DNA from: Ophiocordyceps camponoti-saundersi (nom. inval.)
Taxonomy: Eukaryota > Ascomycota > Sordariomycetes > Hypocreales > Ophiocordycipitaceae
Direction: 5' to 3'
Assembly (NCBI GenBank): GCA_003339415.1
Contig: PDHQ01000063.1
Coordinates: 1-64,000 of the forward strand
Length of the DNA stretch: 64,000 nucleotides
Below, piece by piece: positions 34,939-46,088 of the stretch. Both the position numbers and the translations under genes were made by a program. Every line of letters begins with the position of its first letter. The stretch's first letter is position 1. The notes under the pieces were generated by a model. That model was given only the letters and a program-made list of their open reading frames with translations, ran no database searches and was not told where the DNA came from.

Positions 34939-36408
34939 CGTGCCCACTAGACAGTGCAGCCCATCCTTTCTGAGAAGAGCCCGCGTGCGAGTGGCATTCT
35001 GTCATGACCAGCGCGGGCAGTGGACGGCCAGCTGCGATTTGGCGGCACGGAGAGCGAGCAAACATGACGGATTCATAAGAGCTGCCCGAAGCGTACACTC
35101 AACACCTTGGCTAGGGCGGCGTCAGAGGAGCCGGACAAATAGGAACTAAGCCATGTTACTCGTATCGACTGTTGTTCTCCGGTCTATCTTACGGACATGT
35201 GATATTCTGCTCTACAGAATAACCTCGGGAGCGGATTTCATGGATGCATGTATGTACGGAGTATGTATCCGTAGTAAGTCTTTGGAAGGAAGATAAGCAA
35301 GCACAGCTCACCGACTGCGTCCCAGAGCCAATCAAGGGTAGTAGCATACTGAAAAGAACTGACCCTTGCAGTCTCAGCTACGACGCCACGTGTGTTCAGA
35401 CGGAATGGAAGCGCAGCGTTGCATCATTGTTGAAGATGGAAGTGAGAGATTGATCAGAGTTGCGAGGTATGTACGGATATGTAGACCGTACCTAGGCATT
35501 TATCGAGGTCGGTTCGATTTGAAGCTTGTGAGATGAGAGATTTGTGAAGGCCTGATTTATCATGACTAATGTGAATGCATTTATGTACATATGTACGGAT
35601 CCAATGGACCGCAGTGTTTTTTTGCGCGGGAGATGCCGACTTTGAAGAAAAGCTTGTGTCAGACATGGCTGAGGAGCATGTCCTCTTACGTGCGATGATG
35701 GCCATGACCGTCTTGAAGAGGCGGCTACCCCGTATCCGTAGTAGAGGGCAGAGATTTCTAGGGTCTCCATCTCCTAGGCATGGGGTTATGTCAGCGAAAT
35801 CAGCCATTCATTTTGCTTCAAAGTGAGGGATAGAAGACACCCTCTTCTTGGTCTGTCGTGTGCATCTATTGTGTATCTTAGAAGTGTAGACTTGAACTGA
35901 GCACATGCTCAAGTACTGTCAGCCTCTATCTACGTCTGACAAATACACGAATAAAGCGATATCCGGAGTCACTCAGATAGTGCCTACATATTCAGTACCT
36001 CCTTTCCTTTCATTCAGCCTTTCAGGGCACACGGGTGATGGGAGACAGGAACAGAGGCCTGAAAGAGGGACCTGGAAAGTGGAGACCTTGAACCATAATC
36101 ACATGCTCTCTCTTACTGCCTGCCTCCTCAACGGCTAACGGACGAAAGAGAAAAGGAAGCAACTTTCCTCCTCCTCCTCCAACGCCAGCAAAAGGAACTT
36201 GGTAGGGAAAAAAACAACACACGAGAGAGAGAGATCAGTCTGTCACGCCCGCTCCTGTCACGCCCGCTCTCCGAGTCTCTTATGCTTAAGCTTCTGCCCA
36301 TCTTTGCTTTCATCGTCTTCGTATTCGTCATCTTCCTTCTCCTTATCTTGCTACTTGCCATATCTTCCTGTACCTCTACTGAGGCGACTCTTCTGGACTC
36401 CCGTCTCC
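34548..36408. other. Intergenic between AP-1 mu and OPI1, with a (CT)n run
   Basis: 1.86 kb between divergent genes. A (CT)n microsatellite spans about 34907-34933. Pyrimidine-rich DNA at 36270-36400 probably forms the 5' leader of the Opi1-like gene. No coding sequence was recognised; open frames are short and low-complexity. Confidence 0.45.
34854..34859. promoter_or_regulatory. CACGTG site upstream of the AP-1 mu gene
   Basis: An E-box-type hexamer about 310 bp before the AP-1 mu start codon. It is one of several CACGTG sites placed upstream of conserved genes in this window. Confidence 0.35.
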
Positions 36409-37916
36409 ATGCCCATCTCATCGTCCAAGGATGTCAAGCCGCCATACTTCGAGCCCCCCCCTGACCCTGAAGAGACTTCGATTGTGACCGACCCGAGTTG
36501 CGGATCTGTCTTGGTTCATCGACCTCTTGGGGAGGATATTTATCGACCTCCTGGGGGTGATATTTATCGACCTCTTGGGGATGATAAGACCAATCGACAG
36601 CGTTTGCCCGAAGATCCTGACGTGCTGTTGGCTGCTCAGGCTTTAGGCGAGTTGAGAGCTGGTGAGTTTTTTGCCTTGAGCCTCATTCATGTTTACTGAT
36701 CGTCTTAGACTTTGTATCGACTCCGCCGGCCGATCGGTCTTCCCCGTCGTCATCCCGGCCTGAGCCCCCGGCGCCGTCCCGGTCTGAACCGCTGCTGTCT
36801 CTGCTCACCACGTCACACCCTCTAGTGGCCAGCACCATCGGGGGCGCCAGCTCAGCCTACGGCGGCGCTAAGAACCTGTCGCCGCGCTTCAAGTCGGGCG
36901 CCGAATACGTCGAGGGCTATCTGACGCCCATCGCCAACACCGTCAACTCGGTCGGCCGAGTCACCGGCGTCGAAGGCGGCGTTCGCTGGTTTCTTGGCGC
37001 CAACCGACGACCCGGCCCCGCCCTCAGCGATCCGGACCTCGACGAAGGAACCTCTCATAAGCGACGCAAGGTCCGCGACGTCGACGGTGGTCGCGGTGGC
37101 GGCGGCGGCGGCGCATCTTCTGTCAACATCTGGTACGCCGACCCCCGCGCCCTGCGGCGCTTGTCGTCGACGAGCACCATCGATACACTTCCACTGTATG
37201 ACGAGTTACGGTCCCCAGCCTACACGGAGGAGACGACCGCTTCCTCACAGAGCGGGCCGCGACCCGCCCCGTGGCAGTCGCGCTTGATAATGTCCACCTC
37301 GGGACTCAGCGTCGCCATGAGCGCTGAGAGCCTGCGCAGCCTCAAGTACTGCCTGGGCTGGTTGCGCTGGACAAATGAGCACATGGGCCGCGTTATCAGC
37401 GCTCTCAAGAATACGATCGAAGAGTATGAAACGACGCGGTCGCCAGGTTCCTCGGACAGCGACAATGACCCCATGCCGGACCCGGAGCCGTCACGGGTCG
37501 AGCTCGTCAACCGCATCAATTCGCTCAAGTCGGAGATTGTCAAGACGCTCCAAAGCACCATCGAAACCGTGTCCAAGTACGCCGGTGGCGCCCTTCCCGA
37601 GAACGCGCGGGTACTCGTACGCCGTCACCTCACAAGCCTGCCTCAGCGCTTCCGCATCGCCACCTCGACGTTCGACGGAGCGGATGGCGGCCGGGACGGC
37701 GAGTCGACCATCAGCGAGGGCGCGAAAAGGGTGCTCGTACTGGCCAAGGAGGGGCTCGACATGGTGACGCAGGTTAGCGGAGTCGTCGACGGCACCATCA
37801 TCAGCGCCGAGGAGTGGTGCGAGCGCATGGGCAGGAAGAGGCAATCTCCGAGGGACGACGAGGAGCAGCAGCAACAAGGGGAGCCTTTTGCGTCTGACGA
37901 TACGAAGATGACCTGA
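36409..37916 (+). CDS. Opi1-like transcriptional regulator of phospholipid/inositol genes
   Basis: Exons 36409-36661 and 36709-37916 encode about 486 residues. Conserved Opi1 blocks run in order: DVLLAAQALGELRADFVSTPP, LLSLLTTSHPLVASTIGGAS, YGGAKNLSPRFKSGAEYVEG, YLTPIANTVNSVGRVTGVEG, a basic patch (KRRKVRD), and WQSRLIMSTSGLSVAMSAES before SLRSLKYCLGWLRWTNEHMG. In yeast Opi1 sits at the ER bound to phosphatidic acid and enters the nucleus to repress INO genes when PA falls; the family role in filamentous fungi is less defined. An unusual N-terminal feature is three near-identical units (HRPLGEDI, YRPPGGDI, YRPLGDDK). A Gly run follows the basic patch and the C-terminus has a short Gln run. 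Confidence 0.9.
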
Positions 37917-38931
37917 TGTCTCGGAACTAATGCCTCGTCATCCATTCGTTATCAACGGAGCATGCAGATGGGGGAGAAGTATGGAAAGAGAGAAAAGGGA
38001 ACCGAGTCTTTTTGGGGGTGTTTCCACGAAAGGAGAGACAGAAACAAGCTTTAAATGGCAGAATGAGGGAAAGAAGCCGAAGAAGGGGATGAAGAAACAG
38101 GCGAGGAGGGGAAAAGCAAGCAGAGGATGGAAGACGGAGATGGACGGGGAAGGCGAACAAGATACGACTGGCCGGTAACAAAAGGTTGAGCTCACACACA
38201 GCACGCGATTCCCTTCTGAATGGATTCCCTTTTTTTTTCCATTTCTCCTCTTTACCTCTGTCAGTTTTCTTCAGCCTCTCAATCTCTTTGTTTCTCTCTC
38301 TCCCTCTTTCAGAGTCTCTCTCCCAGTCTCCCCCCCCCTTTTTCTAACTTCTTCACAGTCGCAAAAATACATTGTATCTCTTGAAGTCACTCGAATCGCA
38401 GCCAGACAAGGGGAGAAAAGGGGTTGCCTTACTCACTCGTTGTATCGACTACTGTCTCTCTCTCATCGCATCATCTTCACTCTTCTTTACTCCACCATGC
38501 CATTTTCATCGTCTTGCTTCTCTTCTTCTTTGTCGTTCGTTCACTTCATCTGCTGCCTCTTACTCCCATCCCTCTCTCGCCTTGTTTTCTTTTGAATGTT
38601 TTCTGTCTTTCACCAGCTTCGACTGCAATCACCACTCATTTCCAGCTATTCGTTCTCTCCCCCCCTCACGATATCGACGTAGATTCGTCGTCGGAATCGT
38701 GGTTATAACTAGCGTGTTCTCGGTATCGAATTGTTGTCACTTTCAGCGCCTCAAGTTCTTTCGATGAGCTCAAGTTTTGGCTTACGGACGTTGGTGGTTT
38801 GTATTTTCGTGAAGCAGACTTTATATAAAGAGCGTTTTATGCATGTTTACATGCTGAGACACGCGACAGATTGTCACTTCTGCCATTCCCTTTCCTCCAG
38901 TTCAAGAGTCAAACACGATTCAAATAGACAG
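37917..38931. other. Intergenic, convergent, strongly pyrimidine-rich centre
   Basis: 1.0 kb between the 3' ends of OPI1 and the NRPS-like gene. The plus strand at 38220-38680 is C/T-rich, as in fungal leaders, although no gene follows on that strand. A 131-codon open frame here (38372-38767) is low-complexity and unsupported. An unannotated non-coding transcript is possible. Confidence 0.35.
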
Positions 38932-41900
38932 TCAAAAGTTCCATTGGTTCAACCAGGCTTCCATGAGGCTGGGACTAATCGGCTCCAGCGATCTCATCGT
39001 CTCGCTCGCAGCCTGTGCGCGACAGGTGCTCAGCTGTGGCTCACTGAGGGTCAGAAGAGCCCTGTAGAAATCAAGGAGCTTCAAAGCCGGCTTGTCGTTA
39101 AAGTCGGCCTCGGTCGGTTGGGCGATGGATTCCAAGGCCCGGAGCCAGTCGGAGAAATCAACCAGCTCCATGTCTTTGTATCGCGATTGGATCGGCTGCA
39201 TCATCGTCTTCCAGTCGGAAGCGATGGGATGGACGAGGTTGTACCAGGCAGCGTCGTTGGCGCTCTTCCTCGACATGATGATTTCGGCCAGCATCGTGGC
39301 CATGTCGTCCTGTTTTTGTGTGTAAAGCGAGTCGGTAAGTTGAGAGAGAAGCAGGAGAATGGAAGGGAAACTCACCACTGGGACCCAGTCGATCCGTTTC
39401 ATGCCCAAAGTCGAAGGGAGTTTGCCCATGGTGACCGAAGTAGCGACGAGAGAGGGCAGCCACTCGTGTTTCGCCCACATATCATCAGGGTTGCCGCTCT
39501 TACGCGGACCGGCAACCTGTCCTATACGATAGCAAGAGGTGGCGAGACCGGAACGTTCTGAAGCTAAGGCGCAGATGCGCTCGGCCACCAGCTTGGACTG
39601 AGAGTATCCTTGCCGTAGAGCTGAGTCGTGAATCAAAGTCTCCGGCACGAACGGACCGTCGAGATCAGTCCAGCCTCCGACGGAGCTGATGGACGAGACG
39701 AAGTGAAGGTGAGCCTTGCGATGGCTTGCACGGCTAAAGTCGATGAGTCGACGTACGCCCTCTATGTGAGACTCGAAGGCGTCGAGCGGATGATTGAAGT
39801 CGACTTTCCAGGCGTTGTGGATGATGAGGTTGGCCGTCTCCTTCAGCTCCTCATACTTGAAGCTGGAAAGGCCGAGATCGGGTCTTCTCAGGTTTGCTAG
39901 AAGGAATTCGACGCGGTCGAGGTTCGGCTTCAGCCCTTTCATCTGCATGTCATGGATGTATCGTTTCCTGGCTTGGGGGGAGCGGTTGAGGCAATAGATC
40001 TTGGAGATGCTCTCGTCTCTCGCCAGCAGCTCGTAGAGTAGGTGGGATCCGAGATAGCCAGTAGAGCCGGTCAGGATCACGATGCTCTTGTTGTCGTCTG
40101 TGCGGCTCACGGTGGTGAGAGGAGGGTCGATGGGTAAGTCGTCGGTGTACTTTGCAACCAGGCTCAACGGCAACTTCGAATAACGTCGTTCTGCGGCTGC
40201 AGCAGGAGACTCTTCGTTGTTATCATCTAAGAGCTGAAAGACGAACAAGGAAAGTGTCTCGACTGAAGGGTTGGCGTATATGTCCTGTACGGAAACTTGG
40301 CGCTCGACGTCGTCGTCGTCAGGCAGTAACAGGTTCTTGGACAGCCTCAGAGTCTGCAACGAGTCCATGCCGAGGTTGTAGAAGTTGGTCGTCTTCTCAA
40401 GTTGATCTGCACAGAGAACCTTGTAGACGGCTTTGCCAACGTGCTCGACCACATCCTCGAGAGTCGCATCGATGGAAAGGGGTTCCAGGTTGAGATCGCC
40501 GACCTTGTGATAGACGGCCTCGATTTCGGACGCATAGTCTGCCATCATAGCCTGGCGTTGAATCGTGCCCTTGGCCGTGATGCTAAACGGCTTTTCCTTG
40601 ACGGACATTCCGATCTTGGTCTTGAAGAGTTGAGCGTATGTCGGGGCGATGGCGTTGGCTTTTTCGACCGTCGACCAGATCTGGTCAACTAGCCAGTCTT
40701 CTGAATTGTCGCCTAACTCTTCCCAGACCGGCTCGACGAGGAGCATGGCTTGGAAGTGGCCCTGGCCGATGATGACGGCCCTGGAAACTAAGGGGTGGCC
40801 CTCGATCATCTTCTCCATGTCGACGGGATCGAACTTCTCCCCGTTACTCAGAACAACAAGGTCATCGACGCGGCCGATGCTGCGCCAAAGACCGGGCTTG
40901 GAGGGATGGGGAGCGAAGATATCACCAGTTCTGAACTCGGTCAGATGGGGATAAGTGTGAAAAACAGCAGGAAGAAATTGACCGCTTCTCCCTCCTCTCC
41001 GCATGACGAGTTCATAGGCATCTTCGGATATGTGATCCATGTCCATGCCGCTGTTCGGTATCCATTCTGAAAAGGCCCAGTCGGTCTTATCTTGGGGAAT
41101 CAGCTGCAACATATAGCCGGCCTCGGTCGAGCCCAGGCCGTTGAGCAGATGTGTTCCGCTAGAAAGGACTTCTTCACCGACCGTCTGCGATAAGGTAGCA
41201 CCGCCGGTGAGGATCGAGTCGAAATGGCTCAGAAGCTTCCGTCCACGGTCGGACGAGCTGATACTCTCGATGACCGAAGGAGGAAGCGTTGTACTGACCG
41301 GCTTTGTCTCCTTGATGATGCTCTCCAACAGATCAACCGTAAAGGGTGTTTCCGGCGTCAGTGCTACAGTCATGCCGTTGAAGACGTTATCCAGTAATAG
41401 CAGCACGCCCATCATGTGGAACAACGGGGCCATGATGAGGCCGACTTTTCCGTGCGTCAAGGCCCTCATCGTTAGCGACTCCCTGCCCGGAGGAACGGGG
41501 ATGGATGGAATGTTGACCACGGCGGACCAGAAGCCGTATGTGTGGGAGACGAGCTTGGGAAGCCCTGATAGAGAGAGGGAGAGAGAGAGAGAGAGAGAAA
41601 GAAGTTATACTTTGTTTGCCGCTTAGAACTAACATATAGGGGGAGAGAGAAGAGTTACCTGTCGTTCCTGAACTATGAAGAATGGTAGTCACTTCGTTCT
41701 CTACCTCTTCATACACTTTGCTAAAGGGGAATCGGTCGACGACCTTGTCAGTGAACATGTCCCACAGAGCTGAAAGCTGGTGAGTCTCCAGCTCTCTATC
41801 CAGGGCAACGAGGCTTTCCATGATGGGCCTTCGCTCCTCGGAGTAGAGCAGCTTGTTGCATTGCGCCTCTTTCATTAGATGGAACAGCGTCGATGTCGGT

Positions 41901-42278
41901 AGCCTGGGGGAAAAGAGGAACAACTAGAGATTTGATCAGGGAAGCTCTTCTTTGTTTTCTCGTAAGAAGCTTCTTGGGGACCTCGCTCACAGGATGCCCC
42001 GTCTTCATACAAGCCAATACCAAGATGCCATAGCGAACGTCGTTGGCACCGGTATAAGCCAACGGTTGCTTCACTACGTCTGCGACTGTGTTGACGATCC
42101 ACCACGCGGTCTGGTCCACGGCAGAGGCAAGGTCACGAGCCGTGATGGTCCGCCATCCCTGGTCGATGTCGGAGGAGGATACGGGTTGGATGTATACCGG
42201 CCGTTGCGGATCGGAAGCTGACAAGTTGTCGACGAATTGGGGGAGGAGAGTTGGCTGATACGATGGTGGTGAAGTCAT
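38932..42278 (-). CDS. NRPS-like carboxylate reductase (adenylation-thiolation-reductase)
   Basis: Exons 42278-41991, 41923-41659, 41564-39376 and 39309-38932 give about 1039 residues. The adenylation domain has the core motif HSSGTTGLPK (from residue 179), LNGLGSTEAG, FRTGDIF and GRVDDLVVLSNGEKFDP. The thiolation domain reads NLGMDSLQ with Ser586 as the phosphopantetheine site. The reductase domain has the NADPH loop VILTGSTGYLGSHLL (~residue 685) and an SDR YxxxK as YSQSK (~838). There is no condensation domain. Such A-T-R enzymes activate a free carboxylic acid, load it on the carrier and release the aldehyde (or alcohol). The last intron (39310-39375) is 66 bp, in frame and stop-free; it was placed because splicing joins WVPV to DDMATMLAEII as in relatives. 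A GA repeat lies in intron 2. The substrate is not predictable. Confidence 0.92.
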
Positions 42279-42757
42279 GATGTTTTAGTGAGCTTTCATG
42301 AGTTGGATTTGAGACTGAAGAAGACGAAGAAATGGTGCTAGAGGGAGAGACAGGAGATAAAGAGACTGACAGGAGAGAGAGGGGGAGAGTAGACGGAGGG
42401 GAGAGGGGATATATGGTCAAAGGTGGCGCCAACAGTACACGAAACTCATATAGGAGAGGTTCGCCATATCTGTCAAGACCTGCATAACAATATTGTGAAC
42501 GGAGTGACATCAACCATGGAACAAGGGCGTGAATATGCCGCGATTTGTATCACAGTCTTCACTCAGCCTACGTGTGTACAATGTCATCTCAGTCTGAAGC
42601 CAGCGTGTGTGCACTGCCATCTCGGTCTGACGCAACAGTAACATGACTACGGCTGAGGCTGAGACCCTTTCCTGGGTTGCCGGTGAAACGAGATCGCCAG
42701 AGTAATCACTTGCTTCTACATACAAACACCGGTGTATGTAGATGGGCGAGTAGGTCT
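42279..42757. other. Intergenic upstream of the NRPS-like gene
   Basis: 479 bp holding the promoter of the NRPS-like gene and the 3' end of the hydrolase gene. A purine-rich stretch (42340-42410) and a TATA-like ATATATGG near 42410 precede the start. No gene was seen. Confidence 0.4.
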
Positions 42758-44047
42758 TCAGAACCGGGGTTTTGACGCCATCACCTTCAAGTGCTCGGCC
42801 GGGTTGGCCTCGATGCCAAACAAGCGATACAGCCAGTTGAGGATGACGAAGAAGGACTCCGGTTCGCCCATGTGTTTGGTGCCGGCGACGAAGCGCGCCT
42901 CTTTGGGATCGCCATGCTCGAGAGCCAGATAGTAGTCGTCGATGGGGAAGATCTCGTCCTCTGTCCCGTTGACTAGCAGGAGTCGACTGCAGGGCTTGTC
43001 CAGGGTGCCATCTCGGAGGAGAGAGAAGCGAGAGGAGGCCTCGTCCTTGAAGCGTTCGACGTCATCGCCGTAGCCGAATTTAAAGGCCAGGGAGTTTGCC
43101 AGATCAAAGGGATACTCGAGCCGATTGACTTGGTCGAGCCACTCGCGGTCAAACATGTGATGACACCCGCCGCCGTGAGCGACTGCGCCCAGGAGTCGAT
43201 CGCGATGAGTGTGAGCGACGCGGATGGCGTAAAAGCCACCGGTGGAAAACCCCTGGAATACGACGCGCCGGCTGTCAACTTCCGGGACGCCGTCCAGCCA
43301 ATCCAGGAGGCTGCTCCACTGCCTGTCAGGTCCGGCCGGGTCGGAAGGGATGGCGGGCGAGTCGCCGGTGCCGGGAATCTCGGTGACGACGGTGGCGATG
43401 CCGAGCCGACGCCATGCTTCCATCCAGACGGAGAGTTCTGTGCGGTATCCGTCGAGACCGCAGAGGATGACGAGGCAAGGGACCGGTTTCTTCTTCTCCG
43501 TCTCGGGCGCTAGGTAGTAGACGGGGAAGGACTCGGGCTCGCCCGGCGCCGCGTGCGGATGCGGCACGTCGACCTCGCGGATCGGGTGAGGGCGGAGGCT
43601 GAAGCCCCGAAGCGCCGCCTCCTTTCCCTTGGTCCAGGCGAGACGCTGCTTGGACGTGCGCGGGATGGGGAAGCGAGCGATGCGGTAAAGGGCCGAAGCC
43701 CGGAGATGGTACTCGGAAGCCTTATCCTTGTCGCCCTCGGCTTCGGCCTTATCCGCCGTGTCACTCAGGGCTTCTGCCAGGGGGAAGAAGGCCTCGGCCC
43801 AATCGTCCCAGTCGTAGGGCTCCTTGACTCCTCGCTTGATCAGGTCGGAAAAGACGGGCTTGAAGTCGGCGGCGGAGCCGAACATGAAGGGGTAGACGCC
43901 CATCTCGGCCGGAGCTCGCCATTTCGTCTCCCACAGCTGTTGAAAGGACTCATGGTGAGGCGCTGCGGGGGCTTGGAAGCGGTCCTGTATGACGTAGCGC
44001 TGCTTGGAGGGGGAGGAGGAGGAGGAGGAGGAGGGAGGCTGGGCCAT
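42758..44047 (-). CDS. Alpha/beta hydrolase of the Ayg1 / DUF1100 type
   Basis: A single exon of 429 residues. After a Ser-rich start the protein follows Aspergillus Ayg1: FQQLWETKWRAP, GVYPFMFGS, SALYRIARFPIP, PIREVDVPH, LVILCGLDGYR, EIPGTGDSPA. The nucleophile elbow is GFSTGGFYAIR with Ser268, and later come HTHRDRLLGAVAHGGGCH, the Asp-containing LLVNGTEDEIFPIDD and the catalytic His in TKHMGEP. Ayg1 shortens a heptaketide by retro-Claisen cleavage in DHN-melanin synthesis, and relatives act in other polyketide pathways. No polyketide synthase is in this window, so the substrate here is unknown. It is transcribed in the same direction as the adjacent NRPS-like gene, about 480 bp from its start. 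All triad residues are present. Confidence 0.9.
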   Translation of the reverse strand: MAQPPSSSSSSSPSKQRYVIQDRFQAPAAPHHESFQQLWETKWRAPAEMGVYPFMFGSAADFKPVFSDLIKRGVKEPYDWDDWAEAFFPLAEALSDTADKAEAEGDKDKASEYHLRASALYRIARFPIPRTSKQRLAWTKGKEAALRGFSLRPHPIREVDVPHPHAAPGEPESFPVYYLAPETEKKKPVPCLVILCGLDGYRTELSVWMEAWRRLGIATVVTEIPGTGDSPAIPSDPAGPDRQWSSLLDWLDGVPEVDSRRVVFQGFSTGGFYAIRVAHTHRDRLLGAVAHGGGCHHMFDREWLDQVNRLEYPFDLANSLAFKFGYGDDVERFKDEASSRFSLLRDGTLDKPCSRLLLVNGTEDEIFPIDDYYLALEHGDPKEARFVAGTKHMGEPESFFVILNWLYRLFGIEANPAEHLKVMASKPRF

Positions 44048-46088
44048 TCTTTTCGCGGTGATGTCTTTGGGGGGTTCTCCGGCTCAGGGCCGGGAGCGTA
44101 ACGCGAGAGCGTAACGCAAGGTAAATGGACGTCTAATGAGGAGTGTAGAACCTTTTCGACCTGATATTGAGAGGTCGATAGAGGAAGCTATATAGCCTCG
44201 ACTGCAGACGTAGAGGCACGCAAATGGCCAAGGGTCTGTTCTCTTAGCTAGTAATAGCTGGTAGTGGAAACAAATTCGCTCGGACTTGGCAGGGTTGTCT
44301 AGCCCGGGCCATCGTTACAGGACGGAAGAGGGATGAAGACGCTCAAATCCAAGTGAGACATTGAGCCACAGACAGGGCGATGCATCTGTGTACATACGTA
44401 TACAGACGGGTGAAGCTGAGAAGATTTAATACATGGAGGGCATTTCACTGGAAATGATGGCATATGTATGTTTACCTAGTAGGTAGGTTGACGGATATGT
44501 ATGTATGCGTGGAAGTGGTTGTCTAATAAGGCTACCGAAACGGCGGCGTCTTGGAGGGAGGGCTTCTGCATACCTACCAATGACACGTTGTAAACTCTAG
44601 ACATTGAGTTTCAAGAACTACGACCACTACTGCTTAGGTATAAGAACAACTTGTACATGCATGAGAGCAGTTGAGAAGAATCGACATGCTTCCATTAGTA
44701 CATTGTAGAGGGGCAATGGCTGGTAATTGGAATCAGACCAAACAAAGGAGTTGGATAACTTGAAACAAGAGCTTGAATCCATACTCGGGCTTCTGCCGCA
44801 CTTTTAGGTTAAACTCTGTAAATAAACATATGAGACATCGTCCCTTAACCAAGAGATATTAGAAGTGTAGGTACTAAGGCATGGGTGGCACAGAGATTTA
44901 TAAGACGTCGTTACATGCACGTATCGTTCTGTAAGTAAAAAGGGACCTACATTAAATGATGCTTACATTGAGCCTGATGGTTAATCCGCCTTCCATTGCT
45001 CCCTTTCAAGGCATGCCATGCCTTTGTTGGCAAGTCGGCGCTGCTGCTGACCACCAAGGCCGAGTTGACAAATCCGTGAATAGAGCGAGAGAAGGATGAC
45101 AAGACGAACAGAAAGGGAGTCATCGGACGGCCCGGGACGGCAATTCCCTTGCTTGTAGAGGGATCACAGCAGCTATGGAGATGGGTTTCCAGAACATCAG
45201 GAGAGAGTTGTTTCGCTTCTCCCACTGCACAGAAGAGGACCACCATCCTGCTGCTTACCGCTGCGAGAGACGGGAGAGAAGGACAGCGAGGCTTTGCTCC
45301 GACGAGCAAACGCGCGGCCTAATATCGAGCTCAATTGGAGGAGGGTTGCACGGCGTCGAAACACGATCCCCTCCGTGCCTAGGTAGGTAGGTAGTTAGGT
45401 GATACAGACACACGTCTCCGAGGGGAAACACCATTCCCGTGTCTCGGACCCAAAACTGATGGGGAGGCGCGTCTCTCTCCGTCTGTTTGTCTGTCTGTCT
45501 CTCTCTCTCTCGTTCTACTCTATATATTCCTTTTTCCCTCCAAGCTGAGTCTCCCATTTCCGTGGATAAGAATGTCGATGACCCTTTCCGGTAATGAAAT
45601 AAGCAAGGCAGCAGTTTTTTCTTCTCCTCACCTATTCCACAGTATCGAGGAGACAGTGAGGAGGGAGGGGCCCGGGGGCTCGGTTCGGAGAAGGCTGCCC
45701 CTCCCCCCCGACAACAACATCAAAGCTGCCATCCGATGCCGGTTGGACCCTTGCAAGTTCATTCTTCGCTAGCTTTGCCTGGTCTGGGGGGCGTCATAAG
45801 CGGTCAGCCTCATCGGGCGGGCGTGGTTTGCTGAGCCTCTTTTCTTGTCCGTCGGATCTATTGTCTAGAGGGTGTCATTGTCATTGTTATTCCCTCCCTC
45901 GGGATTTGAATGGCTGCCTGGAGTTGAGGCGCGGATGATGACGACGTCTGGTATAGCGAGATGAGATGTTATATATAGATTATACACTCATACTACGCAT
46001 CATGAGAGACGCGTATAAAACATGATAGATCGTTGACCTTCTCTCCCATGACAACTAACAAGATCACACACAACCCCCGTCCCAAACC
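44048..46088. other. Intergenic region with divergent promoters; TATA box at 46014
   Basis: 2.0 kb between the Ayg1-like (-) and carboxylesterase (+) genes. TATAAAA at 46014-46020 lies about 70 bp before the esterase ATG. TAGGTAGGTAGGTAG-type runs occur at 44478-44489 and 45380-45394, and a (TCTG)/(CT) run at 45480-45512. A 120-codon minus-strand frame (44947-45309) lacks recognisable features and is not called. Confidence 0.45.

Noticed and set aside
38372..38767. 131-codon plus-strand frame in the convergent gap after OPI1
   Set aside because: Phe/Ser-rich because of C/T-rich DNA; no domain, no good start context, and no homologous family recognised.
44947..45309. 120-codon minus-strand frame in the 2 kb esterase upstream region
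   Set aside because: No recognisable domain, signal peptide or leader; could not be supported as a gene.
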